Of a stretch of DNA of 64,000 nt, positions 1-38,173 are shown one piece after another. Every line of letters starts with the position of its first letter. Position 1 is the first letter of the stretch. This stretch comes from Crocodylus rhombifer (taxonomy: Eukaryota > Chordata > Crocodylia > Crocodylidae). Location: NCBI GenBank assembly GCA_038503035.1, contig JAVSML010024260.1, positions 1-64,000 of the forward strand, read 5' to 3'. A model generated the notes under the pieces. The model worked only from the letters and a program-made list of their open reading frames with translations, ran no database searches and was not told the DNA's origin. Both the position numbers and the translations under genes were made by a program.

Positions 1-2361
1 GCTGTTTAATGGGCTTTGGCTCAGTCCTCATGCTAAAAATATTAAAAGGGAATTCTCTTGATCATGCCAGTGACTTAAACAGATTTCACTCCACCCTCCT
101 GTCATGACTTGTACTTTGGAGGAAGGTGCCACTCACCCCTTGTTTTTTAAGAGAGGCCTTTCTACTCTGATTTCCCAGGATTTTTGGTTGAGATGAGGAG
201 AAATCTTTCCTCTTTGCTGGCTCTCAGTTTTCAAAATGAGCCACAGGGAGTTAGAGGTAGGGCTGAGTCCCCTTTAAAATTCTTTATTTGCTGTGTGGCA
301 TTGATTTTGCCAGTGAGAAACAGCCTTTCTCTGTCTTAGGCTATAAAGAAATTCATTGAGGACAAGCTCTGTTACCACATCTGGCATTCTGTGATTGTTA
401 CAGAGGGGGTGTGCTCCCAGGACAGGGAGTGGCCAGTACATTTGCACAGAGGAGGAGGAGGAGGAGGAGACCTATTGAGCTCCTGTGTGTGCTCTTTGTT
501 TCAGTCTTTAATGACTAGAAAACAACATTTAACATATATTGATTAATGACTGTGGGGTATCATTGAAATGGGAGGCTTGGAAGTTTCATAAACACAACAG
601 TGTCATTTAGTGAATTTATCCAACCCTCACTGACCCCTACCAAAATGCAGGACTCCAACATAGTTTTGTGTTTTCAGTTTTATGTGGGCACGTTTCTCTG
701 AGCCTGTAACCCACTCTTGCAGGCATTGACTTATCCAGTAGTTATTTTGATCTGTGCTTCAGAAGCTATGGCACAGGACATTTGAACCCTGAGAGTAAAC
801 TCTGGGCTCAGCATACAGGTTGCGACTACTGCAGTTCAACAAGATGAGCCGGGCCCTGCAGTTCTCATGCTTTGCAAGCTGTTTTAAAATCCTTGCTGTT
901 TTGAAGACACAATTTGATAGGGATTGAATAACTTGGTTGTTTTGATGGCCAGGAACTTGACAGAGTGCCTAAGAAGTTCCCTTTCTGTCCTATGTTTCTC
1001 TGGTCATAAAGCTTCCAGTGAAGACAATGACAGTGAAATCTACAGCAAGGAAATCTATTTGTGAGATGTGCAATGTTAAGCTTAATTTCTAGTTTCCTTT
1101 TCAGAAGTGAGTTTCTAACTGTTTTCTTTGAAAAGATAAATGTTACGTTGTAAACGAACAAGAAACGACTACTAAGGTTGGGGAAAAAAGTGAATAATTT
1201 CTTAGCAGAGCACAGTTGCCCCAGTATTCACCTCCACTGCATCTGGCCAAAAAGATTTGCCAGTTCATATAAACTTCTAGCTTTCTGGAAGAACCTCAGA
1301 CTTACACATTTTTCAGGGCAGAGGGTTTTTATTACCTGAGCTGCTACTAAGCTCGAGTGTGGCAAGCTGTCTTCCAGCAAATGAGATGGTCTCTCTTCTC
1401 AGTAGCCGAAATGGCTATTGGCCACAGTGGGTAGAAGCAATATGTCTTAGTGGGCTGAGCTGGGGTGCTGAGGGCAGCTAACAATTGCATTTTAATCCCA
1501 GCTTTGACAGTGACTCTGTGGCCTCAGTCAACTGCCTCGGCTTTGTGCTTCAGTTTCCTCATTAGGAAAACTGAGATATTAATAGTTACCATTCTTAGAA
1601 CAAGATTGTGATAATTAATTAGGTAATGTTTGTAAGTCACTTATCTAAGTGCTATACCAGGAAGCACAGCCCTCCAGGAGTAGTGTCTGAAAGAGGCCTA
1701 GGAGCCTGTGATCCATGGCATAGCCAAACAGTTGTCCCTTGCAAAAGTTTTTGAAATAATGGCAACTAAACATAGACCACAGCACAAATAATGTTTGGTT
1801 CCCTCATCTACTGTAGGAGGCTGATAATGATTTAGAGTTCCTTTGTGATGTAAATTAATCAGTCAAATGGAAGTGTCCCCAGAGGATCATTTCTCCCAAA
1901 TTATCAGGATGGTCATTTATTTACTGATGGGATCATGTAGGCAGGAGTCGGAGGGCAAACCAAGAGTTGCTTTGCAGGACCTCCCAAAAATGTTGAGGCA
2001 AGCACTGACGAGGAATATGGGTGTGCGATTAATGAAAGATCATCTGTGTCATATCCAGTTAGTGCTCCAGGCTTGTGCCATGTTTGATTTTGAATAGGCT
2101 AAGTCATATTTTATTTGTATCTGGATTAGATTTTATTTAGTTTTAGATGTGTATCTGCATTTTTATGTGGAATACAATCAACTTTGAAGTGAAATGTGTG
2201 GATGTGCTTTTAAACTCAATTTGACTGATTGAAGTGCAAAATATTATGTCCCAGACTCTATTTTCAGTAGGCAATTATAGATAATTATTCAGCATGAAGG
2301 TTCATAATGAGTAAAATAACTTCTAAATAAAGTAATTTCAGAAAACACATTTTTCCATTAG
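1..2361. other. DPYSL4 intron 1 (partial)
   Basis: No exon is recognised here. In particular I found no peptide resembling the MSFQGKK-type first CRMP exon. Apart from the MIR at 1447-1665 and a (GGA)n run near 451-470, I see only unique AT-rich sequence. Confidence 0.6.
1447..1665 (+). repeat. MIR-type SINE
   Basis: Carries the MIR core and tail in order: TTTAATCCCAGCTTTGACAG, TCAACTGCC, then GTGCTTCAGTTTCCTCATTA, a GATATTAATAGTTACC stretch and AAGTGCTAT. It is diverged, which fits an ancient tRNA-derived SINE. Confidence 0.75.
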
Positions 2362-27547
<25,186 letters not shown>

Positions 27548-28690
27548 GCATTCTAAATTAGTTGATGTACTGGATGACTTTTCAAATAAATCATAGTTTC
27601 TACTGGAGCAGATGGTTTGGGGAACTGCATTCTTTAACATCAATCTCTGATTTCCAGGTAATATGTCTTTAAAGGACTGTGCCTTGTTTATACTCACCCA
27701 GAATACCTTGTTCTATGAGCTGTGATCTTAAGACGTAGTTAGATGGTCATTCTACGCTGCCAGGGCAAGGGACCTGGGTGAAGTGTACACCAAGGACATA
27801 TGAAATTAGTTTGCTTTCAAGCTCAGGATAAAATTAAGTGTGTACAAGTTTCCTCACTCCCATTTTCTCCAAGTGGAAAATAGCCTAGAAATACACAAGG
27901 TAGAGAACTCTTGTCAGGTATTATAAATATATTTCTTACTCAAATAGTTATCCATCACATCTTTAACACATGCCTATCAACAATTAGAAGTACATTTTAA
28001 ATTATTTATGGTGCTGCTAGATGTCTTACCACCAGGACAAAGCTGATGACATTTTGTCTTGAGGTGTTTCTTTGTTTCTAACAATAAATACTGCCTTTTC
28101 TTTTCTAAAGAATTTTAACTGATAAAGACTTTCAACTCTATATGGTTTTTAATACTGTTAATTATATAACTGATGATTACAATGATCAATAAACACAAAT
28201 TTATATCTCATTGCACACGCCTTGGGCATGTGTTAGGAACTGCCACTCTATACATATATGACAGCATGAGTATAAGAATATAAGACAACAAAGTGTGGTC
28301 TAAATGTTCATGAAGTTAGTTGTTTTAGTGTCATTCTAGAATGGGTAGAGACATATATTAATGCATCAAGTTTTCTGAGTTTTTTAGTAGTTGTATTTCT
28401 GGAACCCAGAGATGACAGTGGGAGTTCCAGTGTGTTTTAGCCTTTTTGTTAGTCTTGTTTTTTAAAGTTTATTTATACAGTTTTCCAAGTACCAAGTGTC
28501 AGTCTTATAAACCAGAAGCAGGCAGATTTAATGGCCAGTTGCTTATGATGGACTCTTTTATAAGCTGTGTACAGTAAATGTGATCTAAAATGCTGAATCA
28601 CGCCATAAGACTATGCATGTACCTATAACAAAATGACTCACTATTTGGTTCATGTTAATCCCTCTCAATAAAGTTTGTTCAAAATCATCA
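27548..28690 (+). other. DPYSL4: Probable DPYSL4 3' UTR
   Basis: AT-rich sequence with no recognised reading frame follows the stop codon. AATAAA hexamers lie at 27585, 28083, 28189 and 28667. I set the end just past the last one because it is followed by a GT/T-rich run, as at many cleavage sites. The real end cannot be fixed without transcript data. Confidence 0.55.
28667..28672 (+). promoter_or_regulatory. Candidate distal poly(A) signal of DPYSL4
   Basis: AATAAA followed at once by GTTTGTTC. It is the most distal of four in-order hexamers after the stop and the one with the best GT-rich downstream context. Upstream alternatives lie at 27585-27590, 28083-28088 and 28189-28194. Confidence 0.45.
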
Positions 28691-28863
28691 AAGTTATAAA
28701 ATCACTTAATTCATTTTAATTTTTTTTGTGTGATCATCTTTTATGGGTTCTAATGTATGGCAATTTATAAAACTGACCAGTGCATCTTGGGGAAAATTCA
28801 ACTGTCTTTGCCAGTCGAAAGGTTCCTATGGACTTGCATGGGATTTAGCTCAGCTCCTATACA

Positions 28864-29152
28864 CAGGTACATTTACACAAGACACTACTGCGCAGTAGCA
28901 ACAACCTACTGAGTAGTAGCTCACTGCTACTTTGCAGTAGTATTGCTGGGCACTCACCGTGTGGTGACAATACTGCACAGTAGTAATGAGCTACTGCACA
29001 GTAGCTCATTGCTACTACGTAGTAGTATTGGGGAAAAATCTATGAAAAATGGTACTGTGCAGTAATGCAGTCATTTAGTACTTGCTTAAGAATAACGTTG
29101 TGTGTGCAGTAACAACTACTCAGTCTGCCACTCATGTAGATGTGGCCACAGG
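28864..29152. mobile_element. Foldback MITE, family 'GGGTGYGTCYACATG', copy 4
   Basis: Begins CAGGTACATTTACACAAG and ends CTCATGTAGATGTGGCCACA. The core repeats CTACTGCACAGTAGCTCA and its complement many times, giving dense hairpins. It lies just past the DPYSL4 3' end. Confidence 0.65.
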
Positions 29153-31714
29153 GACTTAGTGTGGTTACTAAAAGCTCAATAATCAGGGTTTTCACATTTC
29201 ACATCTGGCTATGCGAAAATTGTTGATTTGTAAATGAAGTCAATATTCTGCAAGATTAGTTAGCCTTTTCCAGACTTCAAAAAGTTCCTGATTTTTCCTG
29301 GACTAGTGAGAACTGATTGTCTTCTACTGTTCCAGTACTTTAATTTCTAGCCCCATCTGAAAGTAAAAGTGCACACTAAAGTTATGGGAACACAACAGTC
29401 CAGGGATAATTACAGTACAAGAAAACATGAAATCTTTCAATGCTTCCATTTTCTTGTTGTGTTTTAGTTGATCTTTAATCTAGATATACCAAAACTAAAG
29501 TGTTCCATACGGTATTTCCATTTTTTGAAAAGTTTCTTCAAAGTAAGGCCCTATTGTTATTCCACCTGTGGAATGAAAAAAAATCTAAGCTAAGAAATCT
29601 TTGTGGAGGGGCATCCTTTCCTTCCCTAGCTAATTAAACAGTATGAAAAAACAGAAAAAAATGCATAATAAATATAAAAATCTGCCACAGTCTTTAGACT
29701 TTGTAGGGTGCCAAACAGGGCTCTAGTCCTTCAAAAATCACATGCCCAAAGTTACTGAAACAACAGAATGATCTCTCTCAGGGTATGTAACTACCTCAGC
29801 TCACAGCCTCTAGACAACCTTTGACTAGATTGTCAAGTTTTATTAGAGTACTGAAGAAGAGCAGAGCTTGGAATCACTTTTGCACCTGCCACATCTTTAA
29901 AACTGATATTATGATGTTCTAACTTAGTTTTTTCTATTCCACCTTGAGTTTGTTCCACATACACTTATTCCATTGATTCCTCATGAGAAAACCTTAAAAG
30001 AGCATGTTATGACTTTGCCATTAATTCCCATCCTGATAATGCTTTTGCTGCAATAAATTGCAGTGTATTAAATGTCTGATGCAGTATTGCACAGAAGCCC
30101 GAGGACCTTTTTATCCACTTCGGTGAACAAATACCATAGTGATGGACAAGCAAAATTTAGAGTCTGAAACAACTCATAAGACCTGTTTTTCTTGAAGGAT
30201 AACTGAAGAGCTGGATGAAGTGTCAGTGTGTGTGTTGTGGCGAGAGGGAGGGGAAGGCAGAGATGAGGAGAAACAACATTCATGTAATGGTGTTAAACAC
30301 TTTTAGACAAAAATTCAGACATTACCAAAGCATATAAAACTTGTTTGACCTGATATTCAGAGTGGCTTGTCCTCCATTTCTTGAAAATCAGATGGCTATA
30401 GGGTGCCTTGAGTATCCCAAAATCGGAGGCATTCAATATAATAAATTCAATGAAAATCCAGGCTAAGAAAATTGAATGTTTACACCTGTAAACAAAACAT
30501 CTAAAAAAATCAAGTCTGATCACCTGTTTTTTACGAAGATCTACTTCCTAGATTACTTAAGCGATAGGGTGAATGAGAAATTATTGAGGAAGAATCACAT
30601 CGCTGTGGCTTCCTAAATAAGCTCTAAATCAGAATAGCACTTAAGCAGCATTGAAGTCAGTGGAACTACTCATGTTTGAAGTTAGACCTTTGCTCGAGTA
30701 CCTTGCTAAATCAAAGCCCACAGTGTCTCCCACATGAAGCTGGAGGCTCACATAGTGAGAATCAAGGAATTCTGCCAGCCAGGTATTAACAGCTCCTACT
30801 CCTCCCTTGTGAAAGTATAAAACTATTGCATTAAGGAAACAACCTGCTTCCTGAGATGGCTTATTTCTGGCTCCAGATATTAACATTCAGCACAGTATAT
30901 GTTATAAGTAAAAACTAAGGAAATACAGGATGTGAAGTCCTCCTTACTCCATTTAATCCAGTGGGAGACTTGCTAGTGTCGTCAATACAGCCAGGATTTC
31001 ACCCATGATATTAACTAACTGTGAGACAGATTGGGGGGAGGCAGTGCGGGTCGGTGGATGGTGGTGCTCCATCCCTGCCCACCCTCTCCCCCCGTCATTC
31101 TTGACAGGCAGTTGACTAGTATATATATAATGTGTGTATATGTGTTGGGACTCAGCCTTTCCAGCCTCAGCTCCCTATTTCCCCTGGCTTGTCCCTGAAG
31201 CCTAGGCCCATTGCACTCAACCTGGCTTTTGGGCCCCAGCCTTGTCTTGGCCCTTCTTGGACCTTGTCTCTGCCCTACTCTGGGCTCTGGGCTCTCCAGG
31301 TCTGTGTTTTGCCCTGCTCCGGGCTCTGCTCTAATGAAATGTCTTGAGCCTGCTCTCATAGGGCTCAGGGCAACTGTGTGCCCTTGGGGCACTAATAGGA
31401 CCTCCAAAAAAACCGCCCCTCACAGCCCCTTCCACAACCACCAAGACAACTTAAGATGCTGTGAGCAACTGCTTAACACAAAACTTCCCTTCTGCTGCTA
31501 CGTCGCAGTTCAGAGAACAACTGAATGTGCAGTATGCAGCACTCCCGACTCAGGAGGCACCAGTCACCCATGCCCTGGCCCCTGAGCAAGCCCAGCTGGG
31601 GCAGCCAAGCTGAGTCTCTTGCCTTTGTTGTGGGGGAGGTGAATGGGGGACCCACAAAGACCCCTGAAATGGCAGCAGACTGCAACCTTCCATGAATCGA
31701 TAGGGGATCTGGTG
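29153..31714. other. Intergenic sequence
   Basis: No gene recognised. A GC-rich block at about 31015-31700 (CCAGCC, GGGCTCTGGG runs) resembles the core of the GGGACAGACATT elements and directly precedes copy C, but has no clear left terminus. Confidence 0.4.
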
Positions 31715-31893
31715 AAGAAATTCGATAGACCAGTCTAACCCAATCCAATTAAGTCTGATACTACATCCATCCAGGTCTTAGCCCAGGTTCTGCCATTTTA
31801 AAACCAGTTTATGTGCCCTAAACTGATGATCTGTTACAGGTTTGGACCGGTTTCTGATCACTTACACCAGTTTATGTGTAATGTCTGTTACAT
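31715..31893 (+). mobile_element. GGGACAGACATT element, copy C (right end only)
   Basis: Contains AGTCTGATACTACATCCAT, AAACCAGTTTATGTG, CTGTTACAGGTTTGGACCGG and a terminal GTGTAATGTCTGTTA. It matches the right part of copy A and appears truncated at the left. Confidence 0.6.
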
Positions 31894-32409
31894 GGCCTAT
31901 AACTCATGAAAGAGGCAGGATAAGCCTTAAATTTTCAAGCCATACAAAGTTAGCAAACATTTTTCTGCTGTACAAAAAGCAATTGGTGCCAAAATATAAT
32001 TCACAGCACTCCTGTGCAATGCAAGCTCAGCAATTTTTCAAGGAATAGCTGTCCTTTTTAAGCTGATCCTCATTTATCAGTTCTCTGCGAAAGCCTAGCA
32101 GGAGCCAGTGGGACAGGGGAGAGAACGGTGGCTATACAGCTCTATCAACAGAAATGCTGGAAGGGTGAGTCACTCTAAGTGCAAAGATGTCATATGATGA
32201 CTGACCCCTTAAACACCTAGACAGAAGAAAGGGAAATAATTGTGAACAAACAAAACATACATTTGTCCTCAAACTAGACAATTCAGGGGGCATTCAAAAA
32301 GAACAGTCTGCATAAAGAAGCTTCCCACTTTAATAAGTATTCTATTCACAGTACATAACCAATTCCTTTTCTTATGTGTGTGGCGTATGTGTGGATATTA
32401 CTTGTATTG

Positions 32410-32560
32410 ATTCATAGGTTTTAAGACCAGGAGGGATCATACCACATACCACAGACCACAAAATGATGCCCAGTAATCTCTGCACCAAGCCCATATGAAA
32501 ATCTGTCCTGTTAGAGGTAAACCTTGCATTTTATTGATTGTTTCATATTCTGCTACACTA
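32410..32560 (-). repeat. Old CR1-like 3' end
   Basis: TTCATAGGTTTTAAGACCAG, then GAGGGATCAT, resembles the reversed 3' end of an older CR1 subfamily. Strongly diverged. Confidence 0.4.
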
Positions 32561-33438
32561 TATTAAGACTATATGTTTTGGTCATTTTGGTTTGGTTTTG
32601 TTTTCTTTAGTTTATTTGCCTGCTTTCGAAACCGCATTAAAAATGATGGCATCGGACATCTGTCATAAAGAGTAAAAGACATGGCTAAATCCACAACTTC
32701 ACTGACTATGAAATGACTGTATTTATGCCAGTGTGACCAACCAGAGGCTAAAGTTTAGTCTGCTAGAATGGATAAATGGGTGATGCACGCCCGGCATTGG
32801 TTTTTTTGTTCCTATTTCAATAGAGCATTTCATCCCAGAACCTTAGAAATCTTCACAGTCATTGGACAAAAGAGCTGATGTGCAGCAACTGAAGCACAGT
32901 TGTCTCTGTAGTTAAGCATGGTTGCTATTATGTACCAGCCCAGCAAGCTAAATGTTGTCTGGATTTTGTGTGGCTTTCTGAAGAGTAGATGAGGCATAAA
33001 AGGCTTTCATAAGGAAGACATTCACCAAAATTAATTCCAAAAGGGTACCCCAAACCTTTCCATACGGAAGAACAAATATAATAACAACCACTAACCATTG
33101 CACATCTGCAATGTAGTGTTATTTCGTTGGCCTCCCATCCTCAAGGTAGGGTCATTAGCTAGACCATTTAGGTTAGCTAGAAGTATTTCATTTCTGCCTT
33201 TTTCCCTTTCACTACCAATGTTTACTTGACCTGGGCTGGAAACTATGTGGCTACCAATATTATGATTAATGGAGAAACTGTAAATTCCTAATATAAATTT
33301 CATATCTCTTGTATTTGCAGTGTCTTTGCTAAACGTTCTCTTCAGGTGATGAATGCTTTATAGACCCTCTTTCTCAAATTCTTACCTAAAGCATGAAAGC
33401 TGTAGTATGGTTACAATGTTGTTCAAGAAATATATGAG

Positions 33439-33606
33439 GCACAAGGGTTATTTGAGAGGATATCTTTTACTGAACCAGCTTTATAGCTGGGAGAAATGTG
33501 ACCTGAGGAAGGACACTTTGTATCCAAAAAGCTTGTCTAGCTTCTCTCCTAAATATATGTTGGTCCATAAAAGATATCATCCAATACATAAATGAATAAC
33601 CTTGTT
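33439..33606 (+). mobile_element. Diverged foldback element related to the 24.8-kb family
   Basis: The left arm has GAGGATATCTTTTACTGAAC; the right arm has TTGGTCCATAAAAGATATCA, which pairs with it. The centre has GACCTGAGGAAGGACACTTT and AAAAAGCTTGTCTAGC, as in a repeat common in turtles and other sauropsids (recalled). Confidence 0.55.
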
Positions 33607-34708
33607 TCTCAAAAAAACTTTAAGCATTTAGACGTGGATAAGAGTGAAGAACCAATATATAATGAGATTTTGAGATTAGTGGAAATAAAAGACCGTCTGA
33701 GATACATGAAGAAACTGTAATCATTTTGCATGTAAAATTCACCTTGTCATCCACACAGCTAGTCACTCATAAACCAAAAGCCATAATATAGTGTTTGTCA
33801 CAGGAAGAAAAACACCAAAGGCAATTTGGGGATTTTATTTTCTGAAAAAAACATTATTTTGATTAATGAAAACCCACGAAACTTCAACATTTATAGTAGA
33901 GCACATGGAACACTGGGGCCAACGAACGAAGAAGGATTTAATGAAGACTGAACAAGGCTGAGTGCTAGTATGATAACAGAACAGGGATAATAGAATTCCA
34001 CTGAGAAATTAGGTCATTTTTGCCATCTGAGGGAACTAATAACTATGCTGTCACATGAAAACATCTTCCACATGGGAATGCAGACTAATGAAGGATGACA
34101 GGCTGTCTAGATTCTAAAAGCCTTTGAATAGAAGCCATCACTTATGGAAATGTAGGTGCCCCTGAGATAGAGTCTTAAACTATTTCTGCTACCTATGTAA
34201 CCTGCAGGAACCTCTGTTCTGCCAGCATTCCTGCTGACCTGATACCCTGCACATGACTGTTCTTGGAAGACATTGTCTATGAATGAAGTTAACATTGTCA
34301 GCTCAGCTGTTTGAGCACAGATTTGCTTTCACAAGCACAAAAAGGCCTCTTGATATATTATGTTATTCAGTTAAAAAACACGCCACTCTTTTGCCCCTGC
34401 CCACTGACACACACAGTGGCAAAGGCTGAGAAGTGTATAGGTAATACAAACCAGTCTTCAGAATTTATCAAGGAAGGACCAAATTATAAAAAGGGCTGTC
34501 CCTGACTCTATTGCCATGATGTACAGAAACTAACCTGCTAAAATATAGTAGGCATTGAAGATGCACAAGTCATCCTAAAATAATGGTCATATTGAGGATT
34601 TCTTTCACATGTATCTTCAAACTGTGATACCTTACAGTCCGTGTGTTTCCCCAGAAGCCTCATACCAACAGCTTCTCTCCTACTCAGATGAGGCAGTTCC
34701 TTAAGGCT

Positions 34709-35130
34709 AGGGACAGAGTTTACACATAAACCAGTTTAAGTGATCAGAAACTAATTTAAACCTGTAACAGAACAGAAGCCCAGTACACATAAACCAGTTT
34801 GAAAATGGCTGAAACTGGTTTGAGATAAACCTGGTTGAAAGTAGTATCAGACTTAGCCAATTTGGGTCAAACTGATTTATACAATGTCTGTCCCAAACCC
34901 CTTCCTTGTTTAAGTTAAATCAAAGTCCCCCAGCATCTTGGCATGTTCTCTGGGCTGGGCATGCTCTCTGCTCCAGGGAGCTGGGCTGGCCCCTCCCCTC
35001 TGCTCCCTGGCTGCAGCTCCGGCACAGACTGTACATACAGCATGGTCTGCATGGCTTCCTCCCACTCCCTCTCCTCCCCCTCACCACTCCCTGCTCAAGC
35101 AGGGATCCCCCCACCCCCGCCTTACACAGA
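34709..35130 (-). mobile_element. GGGACAGACATT element, copy D
   Basis: Begins TAGGGACAGAGTTTACACAT and carries AAACCAGTTTAAGTGATCAG, GTAACAGAACAG and a second GTCTGTCCC at about 34895, then a GC-rich core with CCCAGCATCTTGGCATG. No distal terminus was found before about 35130. Confidence 0.55.
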
Positions 35131-35148
35131 CATCTCTGAGCATTAATG

Positions 35149-36000
35149 TAACACCCATACACACTTGGGGTTATATGTGGTCAAGATGTTCTGGTTTTAT
35201 TTTGCTGTGTATCTTGTTTGTGCTTCCTATAGGACTGGAAAGAACCACCTCCCCTCCTCCCCTCCCCCCCGCTTATTGTACCCAGACCCTTTGTCTTAAG
35301 TTTCCCCTCCAAGGAACCTGTGGACCCAGTTTGGTGACTCTGCCCCCTTCACCAGGGGTTGCTGACCACTTTTGAAATGACTGGTCTGTATTAGCAATGT
35401 TCAAACTGTGCCTGTTTCTGGCTGGGACCAAGTAATGAGGTCAGAAAAGTTATTTAAGGGTAAGGCCATCTGGTCTGGGTCTTCTTCTTCCTCCTGGGGC
35501 TGCTGAAGCCTGAATGCTGATTTGGGAGCCAAAGGGGCCTACTTCCTACGCGGGGAGTGGTGGGTTTCACCCCTCACTCTTCACTGAGTGATGAAGCAAA
35601 CTGAAGCTATGTGAAGGGAAAGCCTCAGGTACAGGGAAAGTCTGTCTCAGGGCTTGAGACTTCTGTTGTCCCCCTCTTCTTTCCCCTTTTGTTTTCTGGG
35701 TTTTGAGTGGGACGATGCATGCCAGGGGGCATCAGTCCCTGCAGAAAAGTGGCCAAGGTTGGAGCCTGGCAGTTTTGCTGGTGCTCTCTGGGCCAGGGCT
35801 GAGAGCCTGACATGTTTTAGTTGCTGTTGCAACTTCTTTTGGGTTCAGCAGAGCTGTGTTGCTGAACCCTAGCTACATGTCTTGCTGGCAGCCACACAGG
35901 CCTTGAGTGGGATGATGCCATGAGTGTATGGGTCCTGGCAGTTACTGTGTTGGGGATTGTAGTGTCTCAGTGTGGTGGTATACCTGAGACTTAATGTCCA
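35149..36000 (+). mobile_element. Possible solo LTR-like sequence
   Basis: Starts TGTAACACCCATACACACTT, an LTR-like TG start, and has a TATA-like TTATTTAAGGG at about 35450. A pyrimidine-rich stretch follows. No primer-binding site, no coding genes and no partner LTR were seen, so this is only a suggestion. It could equally be non-LTR sequence. Confidence 0.25.
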
Positions 36001-36711
36001 GACTACAGCCATAAACCTGGGCCCTTTTTCCTGTTTTACATTTGCTGCATTTCAGCCCACTGGTATATGCTGGCTGGCAGATTTGGGCCATAGTAAAGCT
36101 GTGGCACTTCTTGTTGTTTATTCAGGCCTCAGTTGTATAGGCCTGGTTGGCTTTTGCTGCCCAGTCCAGGCCCAGTGAAATAGGCCAGGACCTTCTTTTG
36201 TTCCTTTTGTAGTTTATGCCCCAACCAAGTGCTGTGGTTGGGGGCTAGTTCTGGTTCAGGCCAAAACAAAATAGGCCTGGCCCCACTTTTGTTGTTTCAT
36301 AGCTGTTAGGTCTCAGCCTAGCAGCATAGCTAAGACTATATGTCCAGGCTACAGACACGTAGGTCTGGCACTCTTTTGTTGTATGCTCAGGCCTGGATGC
36401 AGGACTGGGCTGGCCCCAGCAGCCCTACCTGGGCCTCTGGGGGCTTCCTGGGGCTGCAGCAGAAGCAATCCTGCTGCTTGGAGCCTGGCCAGCAGCCAGA
36501 GCAGGGCTCTGGCCAGCCCAGCTCCAGTTTTGAACAGCACTTGCTGCCCCTGTGTGTACTGCTCTGCTTTTTTTTCCTTGGTTTTTTTTTGACCCTCATC
36601 CTGTGCTGCTCCCTTGCAGCATGGAAAATACCTGAATGTGTGGTATGTGGCATCACAGATGTGTCTGAAGTACCACATATTGCACAATCATGATTGTCTG
36701 GACGTGGCCAC
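36001..36711. repeat. Diverged GC-rich repeat block ending in an element terminus
   Basis: About 36050-36370 has loosely repeated motifs (AGGCCTGG, CTTTTGTTGTTT). From about 36480, GGAGCCTGGCCAGCAGCCAG matches the core of the 24.0-kb element. GATTGTCTGGACGTGGCCACA at the right resembles a GGGTG-family terminus. The left limit is unknown. Confidence 0.4.
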
Positions 36712-38173
36712 AGTTTTTGTTGCAGATACAGTTGTTAAAAGCAATTGTGGCATTCACTCAGCATTTATGGGCCAAATTCTCAGGTGTTGTAAATCAGTGT
36801 AGCTGACTTCAATAGAGTATGTCTATTTATACCAGCTGGGATCTGGCCTGTAACCTCTTACCATTGTTCAATTTCCAGAAAGCTTTTCACATCTATTTTA
36901 CTGTCACATATCCAAGGAGGCTATTCCAAGGAAAGGGGGAGGAGGAAGGAAGGGGGAGGAATAATCCATATGAATAAGGCTCATTGTTGAAATGTTCACA
37001 TATGGTATGATATAGTCTTTATCTGCTTCCTGACAAAGGATCTGTAAATATTTCCGCAGGCCTCCCAATATAATGAAGTATTAACTAGAAACTCCAGAAT
37101 ACTTGATAATTAGTAAATGTGTTCAGTGTCTGAAGGAAATAAGGCTATCTGAGGCACAAATACACACGGTAGGGGATGAAGGAATGTCTCAGCTTGGCCC
37201 TAATTTCTTTTGACAGATTTTCTGCAGCCTCCAGGTCAAATACGTCTAGGCTGTGTGTTAAAAAGAAAGACTCCTTGAATGCTCTCTGTACCTAGAGAAA
37301 TAATTAATACACTTAATGGAAGTTTTATATTTCAATAGTTGGACATTTTGAGCAGAGTAGTATTTTTACCAGTGCTGATATAAGGCATACAATTCAGCTC
37401 TCAGGAGATTTCTTTCTAAAAACCTCATAAATAACTATTAATATCAGTTGGACTTTTGGCTGAAAAAGAAGCAGGAAACCAAGAGGAGAAGGGAGCTGAA
37501 GGATGAAAACAATAAACCTATGACTCTTTTCTTACCTGAAAACTATATTACTTTGTAATCATAACTAGAATGAATACATCCATAGTGTAGGTCAATATAA
37601 TAATGCCATAGTGCAGAGTATGGGTGTATGCTACGTGTTTTAAAATATATCTGTGTGTATTGTTAGCTATATGGCATGTTGTACTAAACCAGATTTAGTA
37701 GATCTTGATCTTTTTAGCCAAAGTGAACCCTAATTTTATTTTAATACCAGAAAGTAATGAAAACTAAGGTTGAAAAACAAATATTAAATGAACCAATCTA
37801 TTTTCCATGGCATTAAAAGCTGTTCCCCTACTATTTGTTTTCTACTTCTGTTTGGCTCTATTCAGCCTCTGTATACCATGGAAATCACCACAATTAATAC
37901 AAACAATAAAAACCAGAAGCATCTTTATTACTGCACTGAATCCTGCATTTCTTTGGGATTAGATTTCATGCTCTAGTGGAAGGCAAAGATCCCCAACTAC
38001 TCTAATTATATAGGCAAGTACTTAAAATAAGACAACTTGTTATTGTGATGCATGCATTCTGTGAATTGCACTACAATAAGGAGATACTGTGATGAAGTCC
38101 TTACAATGGACTTGATAGGTAAAGATTCAGGTGGTAGGGGAGAGAAGGAAGAATGAAGAAAGAACAGTCTCTC
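36712..38173. other. Intergenic sequence
   Basis: At about 36771-36860, GGGCCAAATTCTCAGGTGTT, GACTTCAATAGAG and ACCAGCTGGGATCTGGCC form an old palindromic repeat. Nothing else recognised. Confidence 0.4.

Noticed and set aside
1867..2097. MEVSPEDHF... frame as an alternative first exon of DPYSL4
   Set aside because: No similarity to known CRMP N-termini. The frame runs to a stop without a clear donor joining exon 2 in phase.
31015..31748. GC-rich frames of 90-130 residues as a gene
   Set aside because: They overlap on both strands, lack domains and border a known element end (copy C).
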